Part shown: piece by piece, positions 27,157 through 37,046 of the stretch | How the letters are laid out: every line of letters starts with the position of its first letter | How positions within the stretch are numbered: position 1 is the first letter of the stretch | Source of the DNA: Lachnospiraceae bacterium | GTDB taxonomy: Bacteria > Bacillota > Clostridia > Lachnospirales > Lachnospiraceae | Length of the DNA stretch: 64,000 bases | Assembly: GCA_017434885.1 (NCBI GenBank) | Contig: JAFSGE010000005.1 | Location: forward strand, 310,001 to 374,000 | Direction: 5' to 3' | The notes under the pieces: generated by a model | The model's database searches: none | Told to the model about the DNA's origin: nothing | The model's input: only the letters and a program-made list of their open reading frames with translations | Translations under genes and position numbers: made by a program

Positions 27157-28935
27157 TCAATTTATTTCTTGCGCAGTCAGTCGGTAAAGCTCAAATCCCG
27201 CCACCGGCATCTCTACACGCTGCAATACAACATCTCTTCCCCGGTCAGCATAATACATTACTAACCAATCTGTCTCTGCCCCTGCTTCCTGCACATAATA
27301 AACATTGTCCATGGAGACAAGTGCTTCCTCCATAGTGTCAATTCCAAATGCAGCAAGCTTTTTACGGTAAAGCGGACTCTTGCATGCCCAGCCACCCATA
27401 ATATCATAATTATTCAAACTATTATCCACTTCTTCAAACATTTTTTCCGTATAAAGCACTGAAGAATACACATCGATGAAATAGAAATTTCCTTTATTCT
27501 CCGGTCGTTCAAAATAACCGTATAGCTGCTGATATCCTATATTATTCTGCGCTTTCTGTATCACATCTGCATCAGTTCCTGGTATAGAATACTTTACAAA
27601 TAGTATTCCCAGAAAGAAATACACCACACCAAACATCAGCCCACTCTTTCTTTGTCCCTTGAGCACTCTAAGTTGAAGTAATAACATCCCCAAAAGGATT
27701 CCTAATTCCATCAGATACATGGAATGACTGATTCTTACAGGCACTCTCTCTCTCATAATCAGCCAAAGCCAAAGAACACTGCGCACTGCTCCCAAAATCC
27801 ACAATTTCCAACAAATCTGCCAAAAACGTGCCGTGAATTTCTTTTCATCTACACATAGCGCCGTAACAAACACCGCCACATACGAAAAAAGCACTATCAC
27901 ATTCCACGGATAATCACTCTCATTGTGAGATGGACCGTAAACCGTTCTTCTCACATAATTACCAAAGCTTTCTTTCAGCTTCTGCATAAAAGAGGCTTCC
28001 TGCTTACGGTTTGCTGCCGCATATTCTGCAACTTCTAAAAGAAGCTTTTCATCAATTTCTTCATCCAGACCAAAATTGTAATTCTCTAATAATTCTCTTT
28101 CACTTTCGGCAAGCCCGATACTTTCATAAAACGCTTCGTGTTCTGCATACTCCGGAATTTCCTGAAAATCATAAAGCTCGGTTCTGTTATCAAAATACTC
28201 TGTAAAAGTACGCCACTCATCGCTGCCGTAAGCAATCATATGACTGCCTTGCCCTACCAGGATTCCTGCCAGAATACCGCCGATTACCGTCAGATATTTC
28301 ACCCAATTTGCTTTTGCAAAAATTTTTTCTTCGCTTCCCCACTTTATCACGCCTGCAACACATACAAGCGGAAGCACCAAAAGACACATTTCCGAACGAA
28401 TCAGATACGCCAAAAAAACCAGCAACACGGAAGGTATATTTTTTATGATAAATTCTTTTGCAGACAGACCGTTGTCCGTAGTAACAAACAAAAAAGTGGC
28501 TGCCATCACAAGCATGGTACAGGTAATGGTATACTGTGCTGACACCAGGTGCGGCAAAAGCAAACCTACCATCACAAGTCCTTCCGTAAGCAACAACAAA
28601 ACCTTCATAGATCTCTTACTGCAAAAACTAAGACTTCTATGGATTATCAGCCCCAAGCTTCCGTAATGGCATACACACAAAAACAAACCATACCACGGAA
28701 GACTTCCTCCTATCCTATAAAGAGCACTAATCAATGCACTGATAAGCCAAAGCATCTGAATATTATGTCCTTCCGGCTCTCCTGTATAGACACCTGCCAG
28801 AATATCCTTCATCAGCACATCATCATTCAAGTCAAAATAGTAATCATATCTGACTGCCGTAAATACCATGACAATTAATAAAAGAAAACATGTCCCTATG
28901 CAGTTCTCGTATTTCTTTATAAAATCTCTAAGCAC
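27157..28935 (-). CDS. Polytopic membrane protein, GT-C-like
   Basis: 592 residues starting with GTG (AAAGG lies 9 bases upstream), overlapping the end of wecE by 8 bp. About eleven helices by eye. The first loop reads YYFDLNDDVLMKDILAGVYT and then GEPEGHNIQMLW, an acidic pair in the first extracytoplasmic loop as in GT-C transferases. A central extracytoplasmic section (about 225-330) is highly charged, and a soluble C-terminal tail of about 130 residues ends the protein. No family recognised with confidence. Most likely an enzyme using a polyprenyl-phosphate-linked sugar; inference only. Confidence 0.55.
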   Translation of the reverse strand: MLRDFIKKYENCIGTCFLLLIVMVFTAVRYDYYFDLNDDVLMKDILAGVYTGEPEGHNIQMLWLISALISALYRIGGSLPWYGLFLCVCHYGSLGLIIHRSLSFCSKRSMKVLLLLTEGLVMVGLLLPHLVSAQYTITCTMLVMAATFLFVTTDNGLSAKEFIIKNIPSVLLVFLAYLIRSEMCLLVLPLVCVAGVIKWGSEEKIFAKANWVKYLTVIGGILAGILVGQGSHMIAYGSDEWRTFTEYFDNRTELYDFQEIPEYAEHEAFYESIGLAESERELLENYNFGLDEEIDEKLLLEVAEYAAANRKQEASFMQKLKESFGNYVRRTVYGPSHNESDYPWNVIVLFSYVAVFVTALCVDEKKFTARFWQICWKLWILGAVRSVLWLWLIMRERVPVRISHSMYLMELGILLGMLLLQLRVLKGQRKSGLMFGVVYFFLGILFVKYSIPGTDADVIQKAQNNIGYQQLYGYFERPENKGNFYFIDVYSSVLYTEKMFEEVDNSLNNYDIMGGWACKSPLYRKKLAAFGIDTMEEALVSMDNVYYVQEAGAETDWLVMYYADRGRDVVLQRVEMPVAGFELYRLTAQEIN

Positions 28936-30058
28936 CGTAGAATTCCTTTACTTTATCTGCAACATAAGCGGCATCTTCTTCCGTCAGCTGATAATACATG
29001 GGAAGTCGAAGCAGTCTGTCGCTTTCCTTTGTCGTATACTTATCTTCCCCATGGAAACGGCCGAATTTTAATCCGGCAGGAGCAGAGTGAAGCGGCACAT
29101 AATGGGAAGCCGGCAAAATGTCCCTGCTACGCAAAAAGCCAAACAATGCTTCCCTTTCCGCCAAATCCTTTGTCTTAATATAGAACATATGCCCGTTATT
29201 GGTACAATGCTCAGGAATATAAGGCAATTCAATTTTTCCTGCCTCAGCAAGGGGGCTCAGCAAACCATAATACTGATTCCATCTGCTGATTCTTGCCTGA
29301 TTGATTTCCTCTGCCACTTCAAACTGAGTATATAAATAAGCTGCATTCATATCGCTGGGAAGATAAGAAGAACCAAAATTCTGCCAACGATACTTATCCA
29401 CCTGCCCTCTGAAATACTTGCTTCTGTCTGTTCCCTTTTCACGCAGAATCTCTGCAGTCTCAACAAACTCTTTATCGCGGATTAAAAGCGCACCGCCCTC
29501 TCCCATACTGTAATTCTTAGTTTCATGAAAGCTGAAGCATCCAAAGTCTCCGAAAGTACCGAGCGGCTTTCCCTTATAACTGCTCATAATTGCCTGAGCC
29601 GCATCCTCTACTACTTTCAGATTGTACCTCTTCGCAATCTCCATAATCTTGTCCATCTCGCAGCCTACTCCTGCGTAATGAACCGGCGCAATCACCTTGG
29701 TCTTATCGGTAATTGCCGCTTCTATCAAATTTTCATCTATATTCATGGTGTCCGGTCTGATATCCACAAACACGATTTTTGCACCGCGCAGTACAAAGGC
29801 ATCCGCTGTCGACACAAAGGTATAGGACGGCATAATCACTTCGTCGCCCTCCTTAACGTCACACAAAAGTGCTGCCATCTCAAGAGCGTGAGTACAGGAT
29901 GTTGTAAGAAGCGCCTTTTCCGTTCCCGTATTCTCCTCTAAAAAAGTATGACATTGCTTTGTAAACTCACCGTCTCCGCAAATGTGCATACTCTCCACTG
30001 CTTTTTTTACATTTTCCATTTCCTTCCCGGTGCAGGGAGGTACATTGAACCGTATCAT
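28928..30058 (-). CDS. wecE: dTDP-4-amino-4,6-dideoxygalactose transaminase
   Basis: 376 residues and very close to enterobacterial WecE (RffA): GDEVIMPSYTFVSTADAFVL, RGAKIVFVDIRPDTMNIDEN and LIEAAITDKTKVIAPVHYAG read almost unchanged against what I know of the E. coli protein. The PLP Lys is about residue 181 in FHETKNYS, and the cofactor Asp is in VVEDAAQAIM. The enzyme aminates dTDP-4-keto-6-deoxyglucose with glutamate to dTDP-Fuc4N in the cytosol. dTDP-sugar genes rmlA/rmlB are not in the window and must be elsewhere. A GNAT acetyltransferase lies two genes away and could finish dTDP-Fuc4NAc. GGAGG before the ATG. Confidence 0.92.
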   Translation of the reverse strand: MIRFNVPPCTGKEMENVKKAVESMHICGDGEFTKQCHTFLEENTGTEKALLTTSCTHALEMAALLCDVKEGDEVIMPSYTFVSTADAFVLRGAKIVFVDIRPDTMNIDENLIEAAITDKTKVIAPVHYAGVGCEMDKIMEIAKRYNLKVVEDAAQAIMSSYKGKPLGTFGDFGCFSFHETKNYSMGEGGALLIRDKEFVETAEILREKGTDRSKYFRGQVDKYRWQNFGSSYLPSDMNAAYLYTQFEVAEEINQARISRWNQYYGLLSPLAEAGKIELPYIPEHCTNNGHMFYIKTKDLAEREALFGFLRSRDILPASHYVPLHSAPAGLKFGRFHGEDKYTTKESDRLLRLPMYYQLTEEDAAYVADKVKEFYGA

Positions 30059-30075
30059 CTATTTTCCTCCATTTA

Positions 30076-31878
30076 CTATTCATATACCACAAAAGCTTCA
30101 TTGGCAAACACCTGTGTATAGCTGTTTTTATCCATAAAACTCATAATTGCCGACAGTTTCTCATCAACAAGGCAAACATCTTCATCGGTTCCCCACCACT
30201 GCATTGCCTCAGCATCCTGCCTGTAAAATGCATCTAACTGTGGTGTCACAATCACAAGCGGGCGCTTTCCTTTTTCACTGATTTCCCCACTAATATCCTC
30301 CAAATCAGCTGTCAGTCGTTCCAAACTGTTGGTGTCCAAATCCGGCCAACTAGTAAAAATTGCAGGCGCTTTGTCAAGATAATAGGAAAGCCCGCAGATA
30401 TCTCCGTACAGAATTAATTCCTTCCCTACGTATTCTGTCTCATGCTCCGTCATGAAAATACTGATTTCGTCCAGAGTTTCTGCATTGAGCGGAGTCGTAT
30501 ACATGCCTGCAAGCACCGCATTATTTTCCACCTTTACGCTTCTTTCTTCTCCATTTTCTCCGTCTTTAAAAACGTAGCCAAATCCAATTCCGATGCTCTG
30601 GACCAAAAAGGCAATCATAATGCCGCCGACCATTGCCTTAACGGGAAACAGTGTCACCTTTTCCGTGGCATCCAGGTATTCCCTGCCCCAAAGCACAAAG
30701 CGATACAACAGCCAGAATGTAACCGGCGCAACCAAAAACAGATTATTTAACGCAGGCCACACATAATTATTACTTCCGAGCGGCGTAACCAATACTACCA
30801 CAAGCACCATACATCCGATTAGTTTCCACTCATCGTCCATCATCTTGGTAAACAACGTCCATATACATAGCACAATGGTAATCAGCAGGAAAATCACACC
30901 CCACTGAAGCGCTGATTCCTTCTGATAGTATCGGAAATTATACATTCCCCATCTTCCAAGTACGTAAAACAAAAAGGCAATGCATGCGCAGTATATAATC
31001 TTACGAAGCAACGGAAACTTTTCTTTCTGAATCATAAAGAAAGGAATCCCCGGTAAGATACAAAGTATCATATAAAGCATCCATTTAAAGCCCCTCAGAT
31101 ATGCAGACCAAATGGAAAGAAGCATTTCACCTAACGTATAATCAGATGCACTTCCTGCCATACCAAACAGCCCTGCAATCATCTCCCCGTATGCACCGAT
31201 TCCGTAAAGAGCAGACATCACAGCAAACATGATTGCCTGCGCTGCCAAAAAGCCCAGCACACAAAGTCCTGTTTCTTTGGCTATCTGCTCAAAGTTCTTC
31301 TTTTTCAATGCACCGTAATACCAAAGTGCCACAATCAGGGATACTTCCAAAACATTGGGTACCCGCACCGCAACATTCAGTCCGAGGCACACACCTGCAA
31401 TCACCAGACATACCGGTCTGCTGCCGGCCAACCCGCGAAACAGGAAGATAGCTCCTGTCAGAAAAAAGAAATATGTCATATAGTTGTATAAAATCCCTGT
31501 AGGACACCAGCAGAAGCCAATTGCTGCCACCTCTCCCAAAAATGCCATCCAGGAAGGCATTTTCGTTTTAAAGAAACGATAAGAAAGAAGCGCCATAGCA
31601 CTGATAAGTAACGAAGTATAAATCTTCATTCCCAGCATAGTTCCGCCCATGGGCAGCTTCGTCAAGACAAATCCTGCCACATTAGACAAAAAAGTGGATA
31701 ATACCCACACCCCCTCTGCCTGTGCAAAAAAACGATAGTTTCCAAGGCTGTAAGGGGTATCTGTCAAATCTACTCCCTGATTCACCTTCAAGAGAGGAAA
31801 CAACAGTAAAATAACAGGAAACAGAATTTCGCCCATAACAGTCAAATATTTTTCTATCTTTTCATATCTCTCCTGCAC
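30076..31878 (-). CDS. Polytopic membrane protein, GT-C-like
   Basis: About 600 residues, with ten to twelve helices and a C-terminal soluble tail of about 130 residues. The early loop reads NQGVDLTDTPYSLGNYRFF, again an acidic loop-1 motif of the kind found in GT-C proteins. The start is taken as the GTG at 31878, because AAGGAGG lies eight bases upstream and it directly follows the stop of the acyltransferase; a longer ATG reading from 31908 would overlap that gene by 29 bp. Resembles 27157-28935 in size and tail but shares no obvious motif string. Function not recognised. Confidence 0.55.
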   Translation of the reverse strand: MQERYEKIEKYLTVMGEILFPVILLLFPLLKVNQGVDLTDTPYSLGNYRFFAQAEGVWVLSTFLSNVAGFVLTKLPMGGTMLGMKIYTSLLISAMALLSYRFFKTKMPSWMAFLGEVAAIGFCWCPTGILYNYMTYFFFLTGAIFLFRGLAGSRPVCLVIAGVCLGLNVAVRVPNVLEVSLIVALWYYGALKKKNFEQIAKETGLCVLGFLAAQAIMFAVMSALYGIGAYGEMIAGLFGMAGSASDYTLGEMLLSIWSAYLRGFKWMLYMILCILPGIPFFMIQKEKFPLLRKIIYCACIAFLFYVLGRWGMYNFRYYQKESALQWGVIFLLITIVLCIWTLFTKMMDDEWKLIGCMVLVVVLVTPLGSNNYVWPALNNLFLVAPVTFWLLYRFVLWGREYLDATEKVTLFPVKAMVGGIMIAFLVQSIGIGFGYVFKDGENGEERSVKVENNAVLAGMYTTPLNAETLDEISIFMTEHETEYVGKELILYGDICGLSYYLDKAPAIFTSWPDLDTNSLERLTADLEDISGEISEKGKRPLVIVTPQLDAFYRQDAEAMQWWGTDEDVCLVDEKLSAIMSFMDKNSYTQVFANEAFVVYE

Positions 31879-31879
31879 G

Positions 31880-33013
31880 TTACCCCTCCTTCTTTGCGCA
31901 AATATCATCCAGTCTGCAAACAGCCTCTCCCACGAAGGTTTTTCCTGCCATTTTGCAAATCACAACAAAAATTTTTTCCCTTATCCAGTCTATGCAAACG
32001 CCTGCCGTAAACAGAATCACTACACATAACAAAAGTGCAAGGACAAATCCTCCGATGTTATCTGATACCGCTACTCCTATATTCCCCGTCAGCAACGGAT
32101 ACCAAAAGTGACGTAAATCTATGTGTTCATGTAACAGATAAATGCCAAAGCAATATTTCCCAAGATTGCGGCAAATCTCTGCTATTTTTCCTTCCCTGAT
32201 ATTCATACGGAAAAAGGCATAAAATAACCCGATTGCACCTGTAAGGCATAAGATAAAATTATAATGAAACAACACCTCGAAATAGTAAGAAAGTCCGCTA
32301 AAATTCGGCAACACTTTCCAAATTCCCAAAGTCAGTCCGAAAATAAGTATGCTACTTGCCACATACAACATAAGACCGTATTTTTTCAGCCATTCCTGAT
32401 ACTTTCCGCCGTATAGCCGCAGATAAGCTGCCACCAAATATACACATACAAACCAAATTACATCATAACCGAATCTGTCAAAAGCAAGTTTTACGGGCAC
32501 CACACTTTTTACCACGCAAAACACCATAAGAAGCCCCACTGTTATCACCGCCAGTTGTTGTCTGCTCAGGGAATTTATCCCTTTGTTTAAAAACGGCATC
32601 AGTAACAATAAATAAAAATAGGCACTTGCAAACCAGTAATGTTCACTGCTGATAGGTAACGCATACTGAACTAAGCCGTAAATTCCTTCTAAATTCCAAA
32701 CAGTGGGAATTCCAAGACAAATCAAAACTACCGGAATCAGCAGAGTATAAAACAATACTCTAAACCAAAAACGCAACACCTTGGACGGTTTATAGTTCCC
32801 CTCCGTTCCGTAATAACCACTAATAAACACAAAAGCATTGACTGCCACAATACAAAAGGATTCCAAAAGCATAGCCAGCACGTATTGAAACGAAAGACTT
32901 TCCGTCTGCACAGTAAGCAAATATCCTGACTCACGCACAAAATGCATGATAATTACCATTATCATAGCAACTGTTCTCAGCAATTCCACATTTGCAAGTC
33001 TCGTCTTTGCCAC
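31880..33013 (-). CDS. Acyltransferase 3 family membrane protein
   Basis: 377 residues with about ten helices. NVELLRTVAMIMVIIMHFV at the N-terminus contains the R-x10-H element of acyltransferase 3 enzymes, which move an acetyl or other acyl group onto a surface polysaccharide. SSEHYWFASAYFYLLLLMP and GIYLLHEHIDLRHF are further family features. Starts with GTG after AGGAGAG; the reading frame has no better ATG. It lies between the ABC flippase and a GT-C-like protein, so it likely O-acetylates the glycan. Acyl group unknown. Confidence 0.87.
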   Translation of the reverse strand: MAKTRLANVELLRTVAMIMVIIMHFVRESGYLLTVQTESLSFQYVLAMLLESFCIVAVNAFVFISGYYGTEGNYKPSKVLRFWFRVLFYTLLIPVVLICLGIPTVWNLEGIYGLVQYALPISSEHYWFASAYFYLLLLMPFLNKGINSLSRQQLAVITVGLLMVFCVVKSVVPVKLAFDRFGYDVIWFVCVYLVAAYLRLYGGKYQEWLKKYGLMLYVASSILIFGLTLGIWKVLPNFSGLSYYFEVLFHYNFILCLTGAIGLFYAFFRMNIREGKIAEICRNLGKYCFGIYLLHEHIDLRHFWYPLLTGNIGVAVSDNIGGFVLALLLCVVILFTAGVCIDWIREKIFVVICKMAGKTFVGEAVCRLDDICAKKEG

Positions 33014-33054
33014 TACCGCTCTCTCCTTTCTGCCAAAATGCTGTCTTTTTATCC

Positions 33055-34812
33055 TTAGCGTTCTCTTGTCGCCTTACCGCCTTCAATCCGGTAAACCATG
33101 TCACACTTCTCAATGGTCTGTAGCCTGTGTGCGATAATGACAAGCGTCTTTTTACCGTGCAATCTGTTAATAGAATCCATAATTGCTGCTTCGGTATCGT
33201 TGTCAAGAGCCGAGGTTGCTTCGTCAAGAACAAGCACCTCCGGGTCTTCAAAAAGCGCTCTTGCAATACCGATACGTTGCCGTTGTCCGCCGGAAATACG
33301 GATTCCTCTCTCTCCGATACCGGTATCAAGTCCTTCCGGTAATCCTCTTACAAACTCATCCAGCTGGGCTTCTTTCAGGGCACGCCACACCTTTTCATCA
33401 TCAATATCTTCATCTGCATAACCGAAAGCCACGTTCTTACGGATAGAATCATCTATCATAAAAATCGTCTGGGGGATATACCCGATATTCTTAAGCCATG
33501 ACGGATAATGATCTCTGATTTCCACACCGTCCGCCAGAATTTCACCGCTCTGAAGCTGCAAAAGTCCAAGCATAATATCCACCACCGTAGTCTTGCCGGA
33601 ACCGGATGTACCCACGATACCCACACTCTTACCAATGGGAATTTCCATATCCGCATGGTCAAAGATAAGCACTTCCGTGTTGGGATATTTATAAGTAATG
33701 TCTTTCAGCTGAATCTTATCACTGATTTCCAGCTTCTTTACATCAATCTTCTTCTGATAAGCCTCCTCATCATAAACGATGTTTTCGTCTCTGATTTCAT
33801 CCTGCAGGTTGTCCGAAACTCCCATAAAAAAGGGTTCAAAATAAGAGATAGACGTTAAATGATTATTGATTCTGTTTGCACAGGGAATCAGTCGCATGGC
33901 AACAAGGGCAAGAAGGGTAAGCTGTGGCATGATATCAATCACTGCCACACCCTGCAGCAGTCGCACCATCAAGTACAAAATCATTCCTGCAAGAGCAACG
34001 GTCTCAATCAACAACCTGGGCGTTGCATTAAAAAGGTTATATCGCTGCACGGCACTGACATAACCTGCTCCGCACTTGGCATATTCGTTGATAAAATAAT
34101 TTTCTTTATTTGCAATCTTAATTTCTTTGATACCCATTACCGACTGGTCAATCCACTTATAGAGACCACTGTAAAAATCCTGGTTTTCCTCACCGGCCTT
34201 TTTCATAATGGGTTTTAAAATACATTTGATTACCAAAAGTACTACCACCAAAAGCACTGTCACCGTAAGACTCATCCAAACATCCTGCACAAAACTGATT
34301 GCCACCAGACACACAAACACAATGCCTTCACTGGTAAGCTGAAGTAACGCAAGAATCAGACCATACATATTGTTCACATCGGAAGTAATACTTCTCTGAA
34401 TCACCGCCGTGTCCGCATTTAAGTAGTACTCATAAGGACGTTCCATGAAATTTATCATCATCCTTCTGGAGGTGGCAAACTGGTTGGTGTAAACAAACCG
34501 AAGCTGAACCTTCTGCTGGAAGAACAGGAAAATGTTTTTAACGGCAAAAATCACAACAAGTCCTACCATTACCAAAATCATAAGACTCCTTGTATCCTCA
34601 TGAGCAATACCAAACACATCACAAATCACACGAAGGTACGCATGCTTCTGTACCGCATTTTCCTCCATGACCACATTCATCACCGGAAGAATCATGGAAA
34701 CACCCAGGGTTTCCAACACTGCACCGATTAGCATCATGAAAACCAAAAGCACCATTTTATGTTTCTGTTTTTTATCAAGTAAAACCATTAGTTTCTTAAA
34801 TATCTTTGCCAT
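33055..34812 (-). CDS. ABC transporter, MsbA/PglK-type lipid-linked glycan flippase
   Basis: 585-residue half-transporter: six helices within about 20-320, then an ATPase domain with Walker A GTSGSGKT (401-408), signature ISGGQRQR (506-513) and Walker B VLVLDEATSALD (526-537). Lipid-linked oligosaccharide flippases of the PglK type have this layout. No Wzx-type flippase was found in the locus, so this is the obvious export candidate; it would move undecaprenyl-linked glycan to the outer face using ATP. A drug or peptide exporter is possible in isolation but not favoured by context. A promoter-like sequence lies just upstream. Confidence 0.88.
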   Translation of the reverse strand: MAKIFKKLMVLLDKKQKHKMVLLVFMMLIGAVLETLGVSMILPVMNVVMEENAVQKHAYLRVICDVFGIAHEDTRSLMILVMVGLVVIFAVKNIFLFFQQKVQLRFVYTNQFATSRRMMINFMERPYEYYLNADTAVIQRSITSDVNNMYGLILALLQLTSEGIVFVCLVAISFVQDVWMSLTVTVLLVVVLLVIKCILKPIMKKAGEENQDFYSGLYKWIDQSVMGIKEIKIANKENYFINEYAKCGAGYVSAVQRYNLFNATPRLLIETVALAGMILYLMVRLLQGVAVIDIMPQLTLLALVAMRLIPCANRINNHLTSISYFEPFFMGVSDNLQDEIRDENIVYDEEAYQKKIDVKKLEISDKIQLKDITYKYPNTEVLIFDHADMEIPIGKSVGIVGTSGSGKTTVVDIMLGLLQLQSGEILADGVEIRDHYPSWLKNIGYIPQTIFMIDDSIRKNVAFGYADEDIDDEKVWRALKEAQLDEFVRGLPEGLDTGIGERGIRISGGQRQRIGIARALFEDPEVLVLDEATSALDNDTEAAIMDSINRLHGKKTLVIIAHRLQTIEKCDMVYRIEGGKATRER

Positions 34813-34848
34813 TTAGTCTATCTTCCTCAAACCATAAAATATCATTAT

Positions 34849-34877
34849 ATTTTACCACAGCTACACTTATAAATCAA
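34849..34877 (-). promoter_or_regulatory. Promoter-like site before the ABC flippase gene
   Basis: On the minus strand TTGATT (34877-34872) and TAAAAT (34854-34849) are separated by 17 bp, a good match to a sigma-A promoter. The ATG of the flippase is 37 bp further. The 128-bp gap is one of the longest in the minus-strand locus, so a second transcript for the 34.8-1 kb part may start here. Not tested. Confidence 0.55.
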
Positions 34878-34940
34878 TTTTTCGCCTGCATTTCGCTCAA
34901 AAGTCCGTAGCCCACAATTTTTAATTCCGCCAATCGCCAC

Positions 34941-37019
34941 TTACTGCTCAGACAAACCATCCGTGAGAATCACTTCTGTTTCAGGAAGCTGTTGCCACAT
35001 GGCATAATAAGTCACATCCTCAAAGACCGGCTTGAACTCGTCGTAAGCCACATCATTTTGCTGTGTATACCATCCCATAAACAAAGAATTATACCGGGTA
35101 GGATACGGTTCTGCTCCCGGCAGTTCACCATCCTTTACATAGTATTTCTTCCAAAGATACCCGTCCACCACAAAACTTACGCTGCGATATACCTCACCTT
35201 TCAGCCAAACCTCATCAAGAAAATTCATTCTGTTCTCAATGTAATATTTCAAATAGCGGATTTCAGTATCATAATCTTTATAATATTGATGACGATTTTT
35301 CAACTCATTCCATCTGATGTTGTCCATTCGAACCGCCTGCCTTGTTTCCGCTGAAAGAGCATCTATTCCGGTCTCTAAAAGATTCGCGAGATAAGGTCTT
35401 ACTTTTTGCTCATAAGTAGTGACCACCTGCGCATAAAAATCTTCCTGCTCATACAAATCAGCAAACAGTGATGTACTGTAAAGATGGTCATTTAATTTCG
35501 TCACACCTATCGGGTTGCTTGCAATTTTATCTAGCGCACAATTGCCAAAGGTCACGTCGTAATCCCAAACCGGACCTGCATACAGCTTGCCGCCCTCAGC
35601 CTCCGGTTTCTTGTAAAAGAAGCTACTTGTGACACCTCCGTCATAATTCCGGCTTACTTCTTCAACCAAATACTTAGCAACAAAAGAATTCATGTCAATA
35701 TATTCCGAATAATGTTTTCCCGTCTGCTTATTTACACCGTCTGCCTCTTCCACGGCATCCTGAAATTCCTGCATATACCCTGCTACATAATCCACCTGCT
35801 CCCGGGTAGCGTACCGAGGACTTTTCAATACATAAGCATCTTCCTGATTTGTGATAAATCCACTCATCTCCTGCGCATACCGCTCTTGGATTTCACGTTC
35901 AAGCAGATATCCGCCCGTAATATCCGCCTCTTTCACTTCACAATCCGTCCACTTTTTCATTCCGTCTTCCGAAGCAATGCTATCTATTTTTTCAAGTTCC
36001 GTCTCACTATAAACCGCCATGGTATTCTCCTCCATATCAGTAATCGCAAGACGCTCCTCATCAATCTCTATTTTTTCACAAAGATAATACACTCCGTAAT
36101 AGACCCCGTTGCAATACAAATCCACGCTTTGTCCTTCCGGCACATATTCCATCTCCAGCGCCCTTGCCATATCGAACACAATCCTGTTACGCAACTTTGT
36201 TTCGTCATAACCGTCAGCCATAAGATTATAGTTCTTACTTTTTCCGAAGCCAAACAAATCAGCTTCCTTATCCAAACTAAGAGAATAAGACTTTTTCAGA
36301 AGACCGAAAGTAGAATTTCCTCTTCCCGAAATTTCTTTTGCACTACCTTCATACAACACTTCTCCCTGCGCATCATAAAGTCGCAATTTCCCTCTTTCTT
36401 CCGCTTCCTTTCCCGAATGGATAAACTCCATGCTTTCAGACTCAGTTTGTAAGGAAATAACGGGAAGCTGTGAAGAATGCATAAAAAACAACGGTGCGTT
36501 CTCTATCACCTGTCCCTCTTTATTATACAATACAAATTCATAAGCCTGCTCATAAGCTATCCCTGTCAGAACATCTCCCTCTGCAAGACGCTGTTCCCCT
36601 ATGGTAATCCATCCGCCATCCTCTAAAGCCTCCACCTGCAGTCCGGCATCTTTTGCAAATCCCGGAAGAAACACATAACATATACCTTCTATATTTTTGT
36701 AAAGGTAAGTAGTAAAGCTTTCACTTCCCTGCTTAACCTCAAAAAGAACCGCCCTGAGAATTTCTTCTCCGGCCGGCATCCCTTGTTGTGCTCCCACATC
36801 CTGCATAAGTTCATTGTTTTGTGACGACTGTGTCATATTTTCGTGTAAATCCTCAGCAGAAGTATCCGTATCGCCAAAAGTCTCTTCCCGGTCTACGGAA
36901 ATCGTATTCTTTTTTGCTTCTTTTATTATTTCACGAAAAGGCATATAACAGAAAACTACTGTCACTAACACGGTTCCTGCTACTGCCATAACTGTCATAC
37001 ATTTTTTCAGTTTATCCAT
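34941..37019 (-). CDS. CotH-type kinase family protein, membrane-anchored, with C-terminal InlB-B-like repeat
   Basis: 692 residues. An N-terminal helix (about 8-27, after MDKLKK) anchors it with the rest outside. Residues 30-190 are not recognised. From about 200 to 530 the CotH fold is seen: LYEGSAKEISGRGNSTFGLL, SLSLDKEADLFGFGKSKNYN, LMADGYDETKLRN and GPVWDYDVTFGN, with the Asp pair expected to bind metal in this atypical kinase family. The last 70 residues (FVVDGYLWKKYYV to YYAMWQQ) look like a Listeria-Bacteroides repeat domain of cell-wall proteins. In spores CotH phosphorylates coat proteins; here it is joined to glycan genes, so the target is unknown. GGGAG before the ATG. Confidence 0.85.
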   Translation of the reverse strand: MDKLKKCMTVMAVAGTVLVTVVFCYMPFREIIKEAKKNTISVDREETFGDTDTSAEDLHENMTQSSQNNELMQDVGAQQGMPAGEEILRAVLFEVKQGSESFTTYLYKNIEGICYVFLPGFAKDAGLQVEALEDGGWITIGEQRLAEGDVLTGIAYEQAYEFVLYNKEGQVIENAPLFFMHSSQLPVISLQTESESMEFIHSGKEAEERGKLRLYDAQGEVLYEGSAKEISGRGNSTFGLLKKSYSLSLDKEADLFGFGKSKNYNLMADGYDETKLRNRIVFDMARALEMEYVPEGQSVDLYCNGVYYGVYYLCEKIEIDEERLAITDMEENTMAVYSETELEKIDSIASEDGMKKWTDCEVKEADITGGYLLEREIQERYAQEMSGFITNQEDAYVLKSPRYATREQVDYVAGYMQEFQDAVEEADGVNKQTGKHYSEYIDMNSFVAKYLVEEVSRNYDGGVTSSFFYKKPEAEGGKLYAGPVWDYDVTFGNCALDKIASNPIGVTKLNDHLYSTSLFADLYEQEDFYAQVVTTYEQKVRPYLANLLETGIDALSAETRQAVRMDNIRWNELKNRHQYYKDYDTEIRYLKYYIENRMNFLDEVWLKGEVYRSVSFVVDGYLWKKYYVKDGELPGAEPYPTRYNSLFMGWYTQQNDVAYDEFKPVFEDVTYYAMWQQLPETEVILTDGLSEQ

Positions 37020-37046
37020 CTCACGTCTCCCGACACTCGTGTCATT

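Noticed and set aside
35712..36452. 246-codon plus-strand frame opposite the CotH-type gene
   Set aside because: Shadow of the minus-strand gene, with no SD and no recognisable motif; the minus frame has clear domains.
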